A stretch of DNA of 64,000 bases from Enoplolaimus lenunculus (lineage: Eukaryota > Nematoda > Enoplea > Enoplida > Thoracostomopsidae). Of this stretch, positions 37,792 to 47,869 are shown piece by piece (position 1 is the first letter of the stretch; each line of letters starts with the position of its first letter). The notes under the pieces are model-generated. The model saw only the letters and a list, made by a program, of their open reading frames with translations. It searched no databases and was not told the DNA's origin. The stretch spans positions 1 to 64,000 of the forward strand of contig JASANG010001627.1 in the NCBI GenBank assembly GCA_030248215.1, read 5' to 3'. The position numbers and the translations under genes were made by a program.

Positions 37792-38479
37792 GCTCGACTA
37801 TATCATCACCACTATCAGTTGTTGTGATAATAGGGGTTGATGGGCTACTAAGCCGGTGACATTGTCTCATGCTGTCACTACCGGAATTTAGCGTTTTGCT
37901 TTGTTCTTGTTGCACAGGAATATGTTGCAGTTGCGCTTGTTGCGCTATATCAACATGTTGTGTGTATTGCTCATTTTGATGAAGTTGTTGTCGTTGTAGT
38001 TGTTGTTGCTGCTGTTGTGGTTGTTGCTGTTGTTGTTGCATATAATGCATTTGATGTTGCGATGGATACCAATACATTGGTTGTTGTTGATGTTGCTGTT
38101 GCTGCTGCTGTTGTTGTTGCTGCCTATGTTGCATTGCAGCAGCGGTATGGTAATGCTGCATGCCGAAACTACCAGTAGCTGGCGTATTTGAATACATCAT
38201 GTAGCTGGAGCCAGGAACCGGGCATGCGCTAAAATTTGCCGCAACTGCAGAGGATAAATGATGGTGGTCCAAAGGTTGCCCATGATTTTCAGGGTGCCCC
38301 GGGGATTCGTCGCTATCAATAGATTGATTATTCAGTTTCAAACGCTTAGTACTAGTTGAAGAAACAACATCTTGCAAAGTATCATTGTCTTGTGAATAAT
38401 GCTTAGGTGCAGTTAAATTAGCAGAATTTTGAGGCAAATACATCTGATGAGGTATTGTTGCATTACTTGAAGTGTACAT
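26399..38479 (-). CDS. Abdominal-B Hox transcription factor
   Basis: Four exons (38479-37004, 35906-35834, 27905-27754, 26557-26399) join in frame to 619 residues. Abd-B is the posterior Hox protein that sets posterior segment identity by binding DNA in the nucleus. The homeodomain is residues 524-583, with [20 protein letters not shown] and, in helix 3, [15 protein letters not shown]48, F49, N51 and R53 are all present. The EWTSQI lead-in and the [20 protein letters not shown] block match arthropod Abd-B almost exactly. The N-terminus is low complexity: Gln runs (about 115-175 and 233-247), His runs (about 385-397) and Ala runs. No YPWM hexapeptide is seen, as in Abd-B-class proteins. The tail after the homeodomain is only 36 residues (ends GLQGHH). 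An intron splits homeobox codons 44/45. Introns hold MITEs and a 33-bp minisatellite. No damage is seen. Confidence 0.97.
26737..27115. mobile_element. CTGTAGTGACC MITE, degenerate copy in Abd-B intron 3
   Basis: The left end CTATAGGGACCCGAAGAGG and right end CTCTTATTCTGGTTTACTAGAG are drifted versions of the family ends, flanked by TA. It lies between the two homeobox exons. Confidence 0.6.
27754..27905 (-). CDS. Abd-B exon 3 (homeodomain residues 1-44)
   Basis: Follows TAATTTTCAG and encodes (E)WTSQIT plus homeodomain helices 1 and 2 up to Q44, then a GTAATC donor. It differs from the fly protein at only a few positions, for example T9, Y11 and T23. Confidence 0.97.
28186..28480. mobile_element. 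TIR MITE in Abd-B intron 2
   Basis: The left end GATGAAAGTTTTTGCAGCAA and right end TCGCTGCAAAAACTTTCACG are inverted. The interior repeats TTGCAGCTGCAA-like palindromes. It is homologous, on the other strand, to 2985-3340. Confidence 0.65.
30566..30817. mobile_element. CTGTAGTGACC MITE, copy 2 (Abd-B intron 2)
   Basis: The 252-bp element begins CTGTAGTGACCGGAATAAAA and ends TTATTCGGGTCACTACAG, flanked by TA on both sides. It is an internally deleted form of the 394-bp copy. Confidence 0.88.
34179..34363. repeat. 33-bp minisatellite in Abd-B intron 2
   Basis: About 5.6 units of AAGCTTCCTAAAATATTTTT plus AGTTGATGTATTT, with few differences between neighbouring units. The low divergence suggests recent expansion or ongoing homogenisation. 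Confidence 0.9.
35834..35906 (-). CDS. Abd-B exon 2 (73 bp microexon)
   Basis: Begins after TTATTTTCAG, encodes [20 protein letters not shown] then MPFG, and ends in phase 1 before GTAAAT. The split codon completes to Glu of the EWT motif with exon 3. That exact phase fit and the good splice sites support it. Confidence 0.82.
35907..37003 (-). other. Abd-B intron 1
   Basis: A 1.1-kb intron. It contains at 36484-36600 a copy of a dispersed repeat (GGAGCAGGCAGG, then GCGAGAAGCCAGACG) also present at 56042-56225. No exon was recognised. Confidence 0.6.
37004..38479 (-). CDS. Abd-B exon 1
   Basis: Encodes 492 residues from [12 protein letters not shown] to AAAFQSAFQ and ends in phase 0 before GTAAAATA. 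The open frame continues for 11 more codons into the intron, which should not be counted. Positions 37745-37793 hold a pure CAA-type run (Gln on the minus strand), a likely length-variable site. The plus-strand and other minus-strand frames here are shadows of the triplet repeats. Confidence 0.93.
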
Positions 38480-39390
38480 TATTGCTTTAGGTTAATTATT
38501 TAGCTAAACAATTGGACTACACATTTAGGTTTTTATTTCACAAGGACACAAGAGCAAAATAAGGATTTAGCACAAAAAAGGTATGGATTCTCATCGTTGC
38601 TCGCACCGTTTTGTTCGCAATTAATACCTCAGTGTTGATTCCAAGTTGCCTAAATAAATGGTTTTTTACATATTTCCCAATCTGACACAAAACAGTAATG
38701 TATTATTGGGATTAAATGCTAAACATGCGTCTGGTTTATCGCTCATGTGCTACGAGGAGCGCATCGAAACAACCTTCATCGGTAAACTTCAAACAGTACC
38801 GCAGAAAGCCATATATCCACACCGTAATGATTCAGTATAAACGTTTGGAAGCCAAGTACAAAAACGTGTGATTTTTAGTACGTAACAGTTCGTAAAGACA
38901 CTACTAATAGGCTGTTATCTTTAAACAAACATTTTATATCACATCTTACGTAGCTGCTAAGATCTGCAATTTTAAGCTGCATTTCAAAGAGATACCGCTC
39001 TTTAGAACGAAGATTGCATGCAATGCTCTTACAATGTTTTTCTTCTTATTTCCTGCGATATTTTTGGCTTTAGCTTTTACCTTCTTGTATCCATGATGGT
39101 GATCTTTCCCAAAAACCATGTATATGAGCGACGAATCTAATAATTGCTGACGTGTCTTTGCGCAAAATATAATAGCGAAAACGCTAACGGGTAAAGCGAG
39201 CGAGAAGTTGAACGCAATTTTATTGCTAAATAGCTCGTGAGCACCCGTTAAAACCGGCTAGTGAATTGTATTGGTGAAGGTTTTCAAAGTTGACGCAAAT
39301 TCATACACGTAGATACCATTAAATATTTTGAAAGGTATACCTCCCAAGGATTTTTGTGAGCGAGCTTACTTGTATCAATGAGGCCTATAT
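38480..39390. other. Upstream of Abd-B start
   Basis: Presumably the 5' UTR and promoter of this Abd-B transcript. No TATA box or initiator could be placed with confidence and no repeat was recognised. Confidence 0.35.
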
Positions 39391-39396
39391 ATATCA

Positions 39397-39650
39397 GGCT
39401 GCAACCGTAATTACAATTGAGCGGAACCGGAATTTGAAAAAATTACCAAAAACGGAACCGAAAAATGAACAATACATGCCGCCGAAAAATTTATTTTGAT
39501 TTTCTTTGTGCAATATTAACATAGTGCAACCGGAATTACAATTTACCGGAACTGGAACTTGAAAAAATTGCCAGAAACGAAACCGGAACCGAAAAATAAA
39601 AAAACACATGCCACCGAAAAATTCATTTTAATTTTCTTTTTTGCAATACT
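39397..39650 (+). repeat. Two tandem hAT-family ends
   Basis: Two head-to-tail copies (39395-39525 and about 39528-39650) of the CAACCGGAATTACAATTTAC end of the MITE at 7335-7725, each followed by GGAACCGGAATTTG-like and TGCC(A/G)CCGAAAAATT segments. The opposite end is missing from both. Confidence 0.65.
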
Positions 39651-39780
39651 AGTGATAGAATAACCCTAGTTGGAATAGGTATTAACTTTATCTGCTACAT
39701 TTTAGATTTTCATAATTCACGGAAGCGAAATCTATCTTCGATTTTTTATGTTTGGCGATTGTCAAGGTTTATATACTATA

Positions 39781-40192
39781 CTGTAGTGCCCCAAATAAGG
39801 TGGGGAGTAATAAGACGGGGTTCTCATTTTGAGCCTTATTCAATAGGAGTCCGTATTATTAATAAGAGTCCGTAAGCGGATAGAGTCCTAAACGCTAATT
39901 AGAGTCCATAAATGCAAATTATCCCTAATTGCAGCGCATAAATGACTCCAGGACCAAATAAAAATGAGTTCGAAACTTCGAAACGCACTTGAGTTTTGAA
40001 AGTACGTTCCTTAGTATAACCTTGTATTAAGTTCAACGGATAGTTGCAATACCGGATATATATATATATTAGTACGAAGGGCGGCGGAGGGTGGCTTAAA
40101 AACAAATAGCAGTTCGTAACCGAATAACAAGGGAGTACCCTCTGGAGAGGCCAAATAACTATCAGTTCCCCCTTTTATTCAGGCCACTACAG
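39781..40192. mobile_element. CTGTAGTGACC MITE, copy 3
   Basis: The 412-bp element begins CTGTAGTGCCCCAAATAAGG and ends TTATTCAGGCCACTACAG, with TA on the left side and TG on the right. It is moderately diverged from copy 1. Confidence 0.82.
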
Positions 40193-41050
40193 TGCTAAAT
40201 GAAATCTTACTGTTTTCTAGTTGAGTTTTAGACATTGTACACTAACGTAGCCCACATATCCCGAGAAAAATGAATAATACTTCAAACGTTCCGTACTAAG
40301 AAATAAGAAATTATCTCGAAACCATTAATGATGACCTAGGCACTACCATGGGGGCGTGGACCGGACCAACCTCGAGTACACACCCAAAACTTATTGATTT
40401 TCTACTGCAAAAGGACCTGAAGTTGGATTTGAGGTAGGATAGGCATCCCTGGACACACCCTTCTTTTATCACAAGATGATGTTGAAATATTTGACAGTTT
40501 CAGTCGCTAACATGAAATATTTGAAGCGGTTTCGTTTTGGCAACGCATTCCTTATATTTTTTATGTCTTTGTTTTAAAATTTCAAGTGAATTTTGTCTTA
40601 AACTTAAGTTAGCTTCATCGTCCGTTCCACAAATTTAACTTTCAATGCTCTTAAGAGTATTCGCCAGCGGGAAGTAATTTATTTCCACAGAGGATAATTT
40701 AAGTACAGTTCTGTGTAAAACTAACCGAGGGTCTTGTGCAACGGGGGTCATTTTTTCAGGCGACGATGTGCAAAAATGACCGGGGGTCTCTTTTTATTGG
40801 TGTCTTTTCAAACGACAGTATATAATGTGAAAATAGGACTCCCATGAAAATATTCCCGGGGTCATTTTTTATGCGACAGCGGGACCGGAATTCCGGTTGC
40901 ACCAAATCAACATAATTATGCACTAAAAACCGGGTCACAACTGGATAGCAGCAAATTATTTAAAAATGATAAACATGTATTCGTTGTTTTGAATTATTAA
41001 GTTAAGTTTCAATTTTTCGATTTTCAGGAACTCAAGAATGCCGAGACCAA
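40193..41050. other. No gene seen; one hAT end
   Basis: Contains a solitary hAT-family end, CCGGAATTCCGGTTGCACC, at about 40873-40900, and several GGGGGTC phrases at 40730-40870. Otherwise nothing was recognised. Confidence 0.4.
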
Positions 41051-41054
41051 AGGA

Positions 41055-41318
41055 GTTGTATGTCCAATTTTAGTGATTTGGAAATGTGGAGCTTAAAAAG
41101 TCGAAATGAATGCTGTGACCACTTGATCTTGAGTGTTCAGAAATAGCTGACTTGTGGCTTAAGCTCGAAGATGTCACCTTAAAAGAAATACTATTGAGCC
41201 TAAGCCACAAGTCAGTTATTTCTGAACACTCAAAATCAACTGGTGGTAACAGCATTTTTTCGACGACTTCTCAATCATCTCCATGTTTCTAAATCACTCC
41301 AATTGCACATACAGCAAC
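41055..41318. repeat. Foldback element with about 115-bp arms
   Basis: The left arm (41055-41166) and right arm (41195-41318) are inverted copies with some drift, for example GTGTTCAGAAATAGCTGACT against its complement near 41208-41230. The spacer is under 30 bp. The whole would form one long hairpin. Confidence 0.8.
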
Positions 41319-41384
41319 AACGTTTTTAGGTCTCAGCAACATTGAGTCTCTGAAAATCAAAAAATTAAAACCTAAACAGCCTAA

Positions 41385-41610
41385 GTCATCAGGATTTCAT
41401 TTCCGGACGATATATAATTTCAATGAATTATCTACTGTTTTTGCGTAGCGACCCCAACGAACAACTTTACCCACGCAAGCGAAGATGTTAGGGTACAACT
41501 CAAGATGTTCAGCCAAGAGCAAGGAGCGTAGTCAGGATTTCCAGTTCCGGACGTTATATTATTTCAATGAAATATCTACTGTTTTTGCGAGCGAACCCAA
41601 CGAACGTTAA
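41385..41610 (+). repeat. Dispersed repeat, two direct copies
   Basis: About 80 bp at 41390-41470 recurs at 41528-41608, sharing TCAGGATTTC, TTCCGGACG and TATCTACTGTTTTTGCG. A shorter relative (GGGGCGTAGCCAGGATTTCA) is at 49246. Confidence 0.6.
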
Positions 41611-43145
41611 CATTTTTTCAATGTAAGTCGAAATTTATATGTGAAAGAAAGTGTTTAAAAAGTGCCATGATTGAGTTATTTTTAATATTTCAATGTGCAG
41701 CGGTGTTCCGTTGGCCGACCGAGAGTAAACCATTAGAACGAGTAAAAAGTTGGGCCAATGTTTACTTTCAGAAGCGTACCGTTTTCCACCCGACTCTAAT
41801 ATAGTACATAAGTTTTACAATTGGACTAGTGTTTTTGGTTATGCTTAGGCTTAAGAATATGCTTTCACGTTAAGTAATGTAACATGAGTCAAATTTTGTA
41901 AATGTCAAGTACCAACCATTTTGAAATTTGCGAACCAAAAGTTGAACCACTACTTTTACTGTAGATTTTGCTTTTGAGCTGTTGAGATGATGCTTGTTAT
42001 TATGCTTTAGAATTAGTGTTATTCCAACGTCTAAGCGAAAAATTAGTTAGTAGTGATGGGCATCGGATATATCTTCATGCCCGGATATCCGGCAATTCTT
42101 GCCGGATATTTATCCGGATATCTTTATATCCCAAATTATATTTTGTCTTTCAGAAATCTGAAACTCGATTTTGTTTTTTTTGTTTCCGAATCTCAATTCT
42201 CGTCCCTTAAGCGCTTGTTCTAACTGGTTGTTTAAAGGAAGTAACCCTGACCCACAAAATGATTGTGAGCGTACAACGTACAATTCTAAAATCGTTATTT
42301 ATTATTCAACCTCCTCAATAGTTCTGGGTATTCGGTTTATGAGACTGCTATTGACTAATACATACTTGTGTTGACCGCCTGAAATTGAATTAATTTGGTT
42401 TGTCAACGTCTGATTTAAACCACTGCAACAAAAAATTCATCTAATATCACTCGTCCCTCGAACTATATATACATGAGTCGTTTTATGTTCCAAGAAGAAA
42501 TAACCGCATTGAAATATACTTACGCTTACCCCCGCTTTCTCACTAGACCACACTAGAGTAAGCTTAAATTTTAGACCAATTTTGTGCTTGGGCTTAGGCT
42601 AAAGCTTTTGTTTTAGACTATGTTTATTACACTGAGAAAGCTTAAACTTAGGAATATGTTTTGGTTGTTGCATTGCTTAAAGTAATATTGGTCTAATGTT
42701 CACGACCCACTCTAATCTTACTATATCGGAACGTAATGCCGATGTGGCTCCTTATAACCTCCCATTATGATTTTAATTAATTTTATAATTTTTTAAGACT
42801 TGAATACTTCCACTTTTTTGATCTAATATATATGGACTACTGTGGAACAAAATAGTATATAAGTTCAACAGTTCAGAAAATTTTTTATGCATATTAACGT
42901 TATGAAAAAGCGACGCGCTGAGTTGAATTGCAACATTTTTTGCGTTAGATGCCTGGTTCAGCGCACTTAATTTACTGCTAATTTTTAAATCACATTTGAT
43001 TTAAAAAAACCACGACTGTTAAGAAGCTCTTTTTTCATCAAACGAATGAAGCTGTTTATTGTGTAAACCGAACAACTATAAGCTAAGATATATACATGTT
43101 AACAGTTAGCGCACCAACATCGTAAGCGATAAAAAATTTTGTAAT

Positions 43146-43325
43146 ATGTAAGGGTGGGCTATAAATTGTCGTGCGGTGACGTCCGGTTTGTACGGCATTG
43201 CAAGTTAAAAAATGTGGTTTATGAATTGTGATACGATGCAATGTACAAATTTATGTGCTTTGCGGCACTGTATTGTACTGTGACGGAGTCGCCGGACGCT
43301 ATCAAAAGTATAGCGCCATTTTAAG
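43146..43325. mobile_element. GTCGTGCGG MITE-like repeat
   Basis: The left end GGTGGGCTATAAATTGTCGT and the minus-strand reading of the right end (GGCGCTATACTTTTGATAGC, then GTCCGGCGAC) are imperfect inverted repeats. It is related to the GC-rich blocks at 8130-8325 and 62535-62700. Confidence 0.5.
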
Positions 43326-43424
43326 CATACCTGTAATTTGTTTCGAACTCAAAAGACGAAGTATTCGAACACTAAACTACTTTTCATACATAAGCCCCAC
43401 AGCAGGAGCGAGATTATGACAGTA

Positions 43425-43445
43425 CTGTAGTGACCCGATTAATGA
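43425..43445 (+). repeat. Solitary CTGTAGTGACC end
   Basis: TACTGTAGTGACCCGATTAA matches the left end of the MITE family but no element follows. It is 85 bp upstream of copy 4. Confidence 0.6.
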
Positions 43446-43529
43446 AAATTCCGGTATTAAATTTTGGTCAGATGAAATTAACATATTTTACAAAAAATGG
43501 CAATAAAATTAAATAGATTTCATTTAGTA

Positions 43530-43897
43530 CTGTAGTGGTCCGAATAAGAAGGGGAAACCGATAATTATTTGACCTCTCCAGAGGATACTCTTCTGTTATT
43601 ACGTTACGGACTGTTATTTATCTTAACCCGCCTTCCGTTACTGATATATCCGGTGTTGAAACCATCCGTTTAATTAAACGATTATTTGTCGTGCATCAAA
43701 TGCTTGATTGATAATGCAAGGTTATACTTATGAACGTATTTTCAAAACTTGTATGCTTTAAAGTATCGAATTCAACTTTATTGGTCCTGGAGTCTTTTAT
43801 GCGCTAAAATTAAGGATAATTGACATACGGGCTCATTGATTTGGACTCAATAGGCACCCCCTCTTATTACATCCCATCTTATTCGGGTCAGTAGTGT
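43530..43897. mobile_element. CTGTAGTGACC MITE, copy 4
   Basis: Begins CTGTAGTGGTCCGAATAAGA and ends TCTTATTCGGGTCAGTAGTG, so the outermost right bases have drifted. Length is about 368 bp. It is in the opposite internal orientation to copies 1 and 3. Confidence 0.82.
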
Positions 43898-44254
43898 ATT
43901 CAGCAAGATGTAAGAAAAGAAATGATTCAATGTCATACAGAATTATAAAAACTTTTCTGATAGTACCTAAACTTTGATTAGAAAAAACCAAAGTCCAGCA
44001 GCTCTAAATCCGAAAAAAACCAAATCTACTTACAAAAATCAGCAAGAATTTGGTACAATATTCTGACTCAGGTTTGAATGCAGAATTTCTTTCTTTGCGT
44101 TAGCTCAAGCTACTCTAGTGATGAAACACTGCAAATTATTCCAAAAACTTTTTTACACTATAGCATTTCTGATATCCGGCAGATTTCCGATACATAATTC
44201 TTTTCTGATACATATCTGGATATTTTTCATATCCGGATATCTGGTACCCATCGT

Positions 44255-45060
44255 ATAATTATCATAAGCATGCAAACTATAGCTGCAATTAATATTTTTA
44301 TTTATTATTGTTGTTTTTTTGCTGGCTTTCAATCAATATTACGGCATTGTTTAGGAATAAGTAAATTCGGAATTATTTCATGGCTTCAGAAATGTGAGAA
44401 GCTGCTTTGGAATGACTGAAATTATTTGAACTTTTATCGGTGAATATTAAAAATTTTCGAATAATTTAAAAAAGACTGGTTTGAAAATAAATTTCAGCTC
44501 GAAACTCATAAATTACTTCAGAAAATGTTAAATTAAACTGATTTGGCATTCGATAAATAACCAAAATGACATGAAAAACTTAAAGCATTTGAATTATGAA
44601 ACTTTGGTATACATCGCTAACTTCAGACTCATAAAGCATCTGAAAACAGTGACGTAAGCAGAACCAAAATGATTAGTTTTCGCAAAAAAGCGGACGTTTT
44701 AAAACCTCAGATTTCAACTGTTCGCTGAAACTGTGTTCAAAATTGTTAATAAAGTAATGCTATAAAAATATTTAGTTCAAATAAATTTCTGATATGTATA
44801 TATAAACAATATATATCGTTTATTTAGAATTAATAATTCAGCTTCAACCGCTCAGAGACTTGTTTAGAAAATAATATAGAAAAAATTCTGGTTTAGTGAT
44901 TGTGCTTCGTGCAGCTCAGCGTATTTAGGCTTTCGAATTTCAAAAATAGAAACATTTTTTGAATTCAACAGGAATTCCTATCAGATTTTCAGAGTCGCAA
45001 GTTTTGTCTGAGCGTACTTTAAAGCCAACAAAGCCTGTCTCTGTGTATAAAAAGTATATA
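44255..45060. other. No gene seen
   Basis: AT-rich sequence without a recognisable exon or element ends. Confidence 0.35.
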
Positions 45061-45105
45061 AAGTTCTATATTATGTCAATGTCTAAGCGAAAAGTTAGTA
45101 GTGAT

Positions 45106-45879
45106 CAGGGTGCAAACAGATATCCGGCTCCGGATCCGGCAAAAAATCCACATCCGGCTCCGATATGTTAACTTGCCGGATATTTTTTAAAAACCATCAA
45201 AAAATTTCTACCATCACTCGTATTTACGCCAAGTACCATCGGACTGACTGACTTACTTTTACCTATTTTTCTGTCACACATGTAATGTAGATTTTTGAAT
45301 GTGATGGGTAACAATAACGCTGAAAAACTAGCAGCACATTTCCATTATTCCTAACGCTAAGCAGTAAATTCAGCGTAAAATGGGTCTATAAATAAATAAG
45401 TAAAAGTAATAGCTTGTTTCCGAGCCAGGGATGGGCGGAACCCGAAAATGAAAAGTCTTCGTCTCGGTCAACTTTTGGTCATCACCGAAAACATAAAATT
45501 TTTAATAGAAATTATTTCTGGAAACGGTTCCAAACCACCTAGACTCAAGAAACAGAGGGTTGCCAAATACCGAGACTGGCTGAGACTGAGACCCTGACTT
45601 CCATTCCTGATCTTAGTCACCTTTGACCTATAGAATGCTGCATTCCCTTAAAAAGATCATGAGCCAAGGGAAGATTGCAACTGAACGCAATGCTACAAAA
45701 ACATAGAATAGTATAATAAAGGTCGTTGTTAAAGTGTTAAACAATGCATCGGTGTGAAATGTTAAACTGGCAAGTAAAAACTTTGGGTACGTTAAGCCAC
45801 GGAAGGAAAATTTATAAGCTACGTTCTGAAATCTGAATGCATCCGGCTTCGTCAGTTTTTGGTATCCGGTTGCACCCTG
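45106..45879. mobile_element. hAT-type element, 774 bp, perfect TSD
   Basis: Begins CAGGGTGCAAACAGATATCC and ends GGTATCCGGTTGCACCCTG, with CCGGCTCCGGATCCGG subterminal repeats. Flanked by GTAGTGAT at 45098-45105 and 45880-45887, which fits the hAT pattern nTnnnnAn. It sits inside the left edge of another repeat (45070-46245). No coding capacity was seen. Confidence 0.9.
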
Positions 45880-45887
45880 GTAGTGAT

Positions 45888-46245
45888 GGGTATCAGATAT
45901 TTTTTCGTATCCGGATATCCGGCAATTCTTGCCGGATATTTTTCCAGATATACGGATATCCGAAACTAAATTTTGTTTTTCGAAAATCAGAAAGTCGGTT
46001 TTGCGTTTTTATTGCGCTTAGGAGGCGTAAACCCAGGAATAAATTTGTAAGATAGGGAACTAAACGAAAAACATCCAGAATTGGGTTCAATATATATTCT
46101 GATTCAGGTTTGAATATAGAATTTATTTTCGTCAGCTCCAGCTACATTAATGGTGAAACAATGCAATTTATTCCAAAAACATTTTGCACAATAGCATTTC
46201 GTATATCCAGCGAATATTCGAGTACATATCTTTTTTTGGATAAGA
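45888..46245. mobile_element. CCGGATATC-ended element, short copy
   Basis: It shares TATCCGGATATCCGGCAATT with 42050-42120 and its right part (TCTGATTCAGGTTTGAATAT onward) with 44050-44180. It is about 360 bp, an internally deleted relative of the long copy. The flanking phrase GTCTAAGCGAAAA on its left is also shared. Confidence 0.6.
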
Positions 46246-46249
46246 ACGT

Positions 46250-46930
46250 AATTTCAACGACGAAGATGAGTTATTCAATGCTAATCAAAGTATTGGGACC
46301 TGCTCGGGGGTGGGGGCGAACTAGATTTATGAAGGGCTCATCGTCTCGGTAAAAATTTTAAACCATTTACTGAATCATAAGACGCCGTAAAATTCCACAG
46401 CTTTAATTTGGTTTGCGCAGAACTAACCCGACTCCACCGAGTAGAATCCAAAAGACGTGTGTTATGCGTACCCACACCTCTTCGCTAGTCAACACAGTTA
46501 ATATACGGGCATTAGATTGGTATATAAACAATCCTGTCCAATAATATCTATAGAATAATATAAAAATTAATAAAAATTTTATAGGATTCATAAAGTTTTT
46601 ATGGCCCCATTTTCATAGTTTTGTTTACTTTGAAGCCAATGTTAGGATTTGCGATGTTTTTGTAGAGTCGTAGTGCGACGCACAAGCTGCTCTGGATCTC
46701 CAATTGTGTATGACGTGTACGTCAAATAGGTACTTAATATGCCTTGGGAAAATCAAAGATCATTTATATCGTTTCTATATAGTTTCTTTCACCCAAGATA
46801 TTAGGTTAAAGTTTTGCTCGACGTGTAGGTATTTATCTTGAAATCTAAACCTGAGGATTTCAAGTGTTCAATGTATCAGTGTAATTGTTCAGATAAGTTG
46901 AAGTTCCCATTGTGGAGATGAAATTAGCAT
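46250..46930. other. No gene seen
   Basis: No exon, element end or tandem repeat was recognised. Confidence 0.35.
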
Positions 46931-46934
46931 TATA

Positions 46935-47222
46935 TACATTAGCGGAACCACTGAGAGGCGGGGGGCCTACGCCCCCGTCAGAAATGTTTTGTGTTAAAAT
47001 GGTAAGGTTCCTACCTTACTATTTCTTTCCCTCAGAAAAATTTTTTGGAAAAAAAACAATTTTTCCCGCAAAATTTTTTGCGATGAAATGGTAAGGACCT
47101 TGTAAGTTTTCGCCCTCAGAAAATTTTTTGGTGGTGAAATGATAAGGTCCCTACCTTACAATTTTACGTTTTATAACATTTGCCAGCCCGCCCCCCGTCA
47201 AAATTTTTTGGATCCGGCTCTG
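46935..47222. repeat. CCGTCAGAAA tandem repeat family, second site
   Basis: About four units of 60-65 bp carry CAGAAAATTTTTTGG, then a (G/A)AAATGGTAAGG(T/A)-like word and TACCTTAC. Starts GGCGGGGGGCCTACGCCCCC and ends TTTTGGATCCGGCTCTG. The family is shared with 14470-14695. Confidence 0.6.
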
Positions 47223-47544
47223 TATACATAAATACATATATTCTGCTATTATATATAAATGTAATGAGAGAAACTGGCTGGTGTATAATCAAGCTGTTCT
47301 AAAAAGGCCATGTTTTTCGGTTGGAAGACCAAACATTACTTTCCCTCGGACTACTCAGATTTGTCCATGTGAAGTAATCACCACCGTTTATTAGTAAACT
47401 TGCAAATCATTGTGCACATTGCGTTGATTAAAATATTAAACATATACTCTAAAAATCAAAGGTTTCCATAATCGTATGAAAATTCGATTCTTGGTTAGAA
47501 AGTCATTTCAATTCGCGGATTGAGTCATGGTGAGAGATAGATTG

Positions 47545-47866
47545 TTATGAGATATCCGTTTCCGTTTTCGTTTCCGATAAAAACCGGTGTCCGTGCATTT
47601 TTTGTTATAAACATGCTGTAATTGTTCGAAATTAAATAAGAATTACGAAATTGAGCCAAAATCTTAAAAAATTTCGATGCATCCGCCATTTTTTCTTCAA
47701 AATCTTTGAACGACCGGTGAATTTATGTTATATATTGCGTTGACGGAAAAATAAAACATTTTCGAAATTTTTACACTTCAATACCCGTGCTCTGTTACCA
47801 TTGTTTTGATCACTATCCGTTTTCGTTATTTTTACTATCCGTTTATTACACGCCCTGGTGGGAGCT
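47545..47866. mobile_element. hAT-like relic
   Basis: The interior GATATCCGTTTCCGTTTTCG matches the right end of the relic at 12554-13487. The opposite end (TATTACACGCCCTG) is a drifted TACACCCTG terminus. No TSD was established. Confidence 0.5.
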
Positions 47867-47869
47867 GCC

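Larger units (their letters stand above)
42050..44255. mobile_element. CCGGATATC-ended element, long copy
   Basis: The left end (GATGGGCATCGGATAT, then CCGGATATCCGGCAATTCTT) and the right end (TATCCGGATATCTGGTACCC and ATC) are inverted. The right subterminal region (44045-44180) matches 46085-46240, showing one family. A CTGTAGTGACC MITE and a GTCGTGCGG repeat are nested within. No transposase was recognised. Confidence 0.6.

Noticed and set aside
37000-38191. Overlapping ORFs rich in Leu, Cys, Ile or Val within the Abd-B exon
   Set aside because: They are alternative-frame readings of CAG/CAA/GCX triplet repeats.
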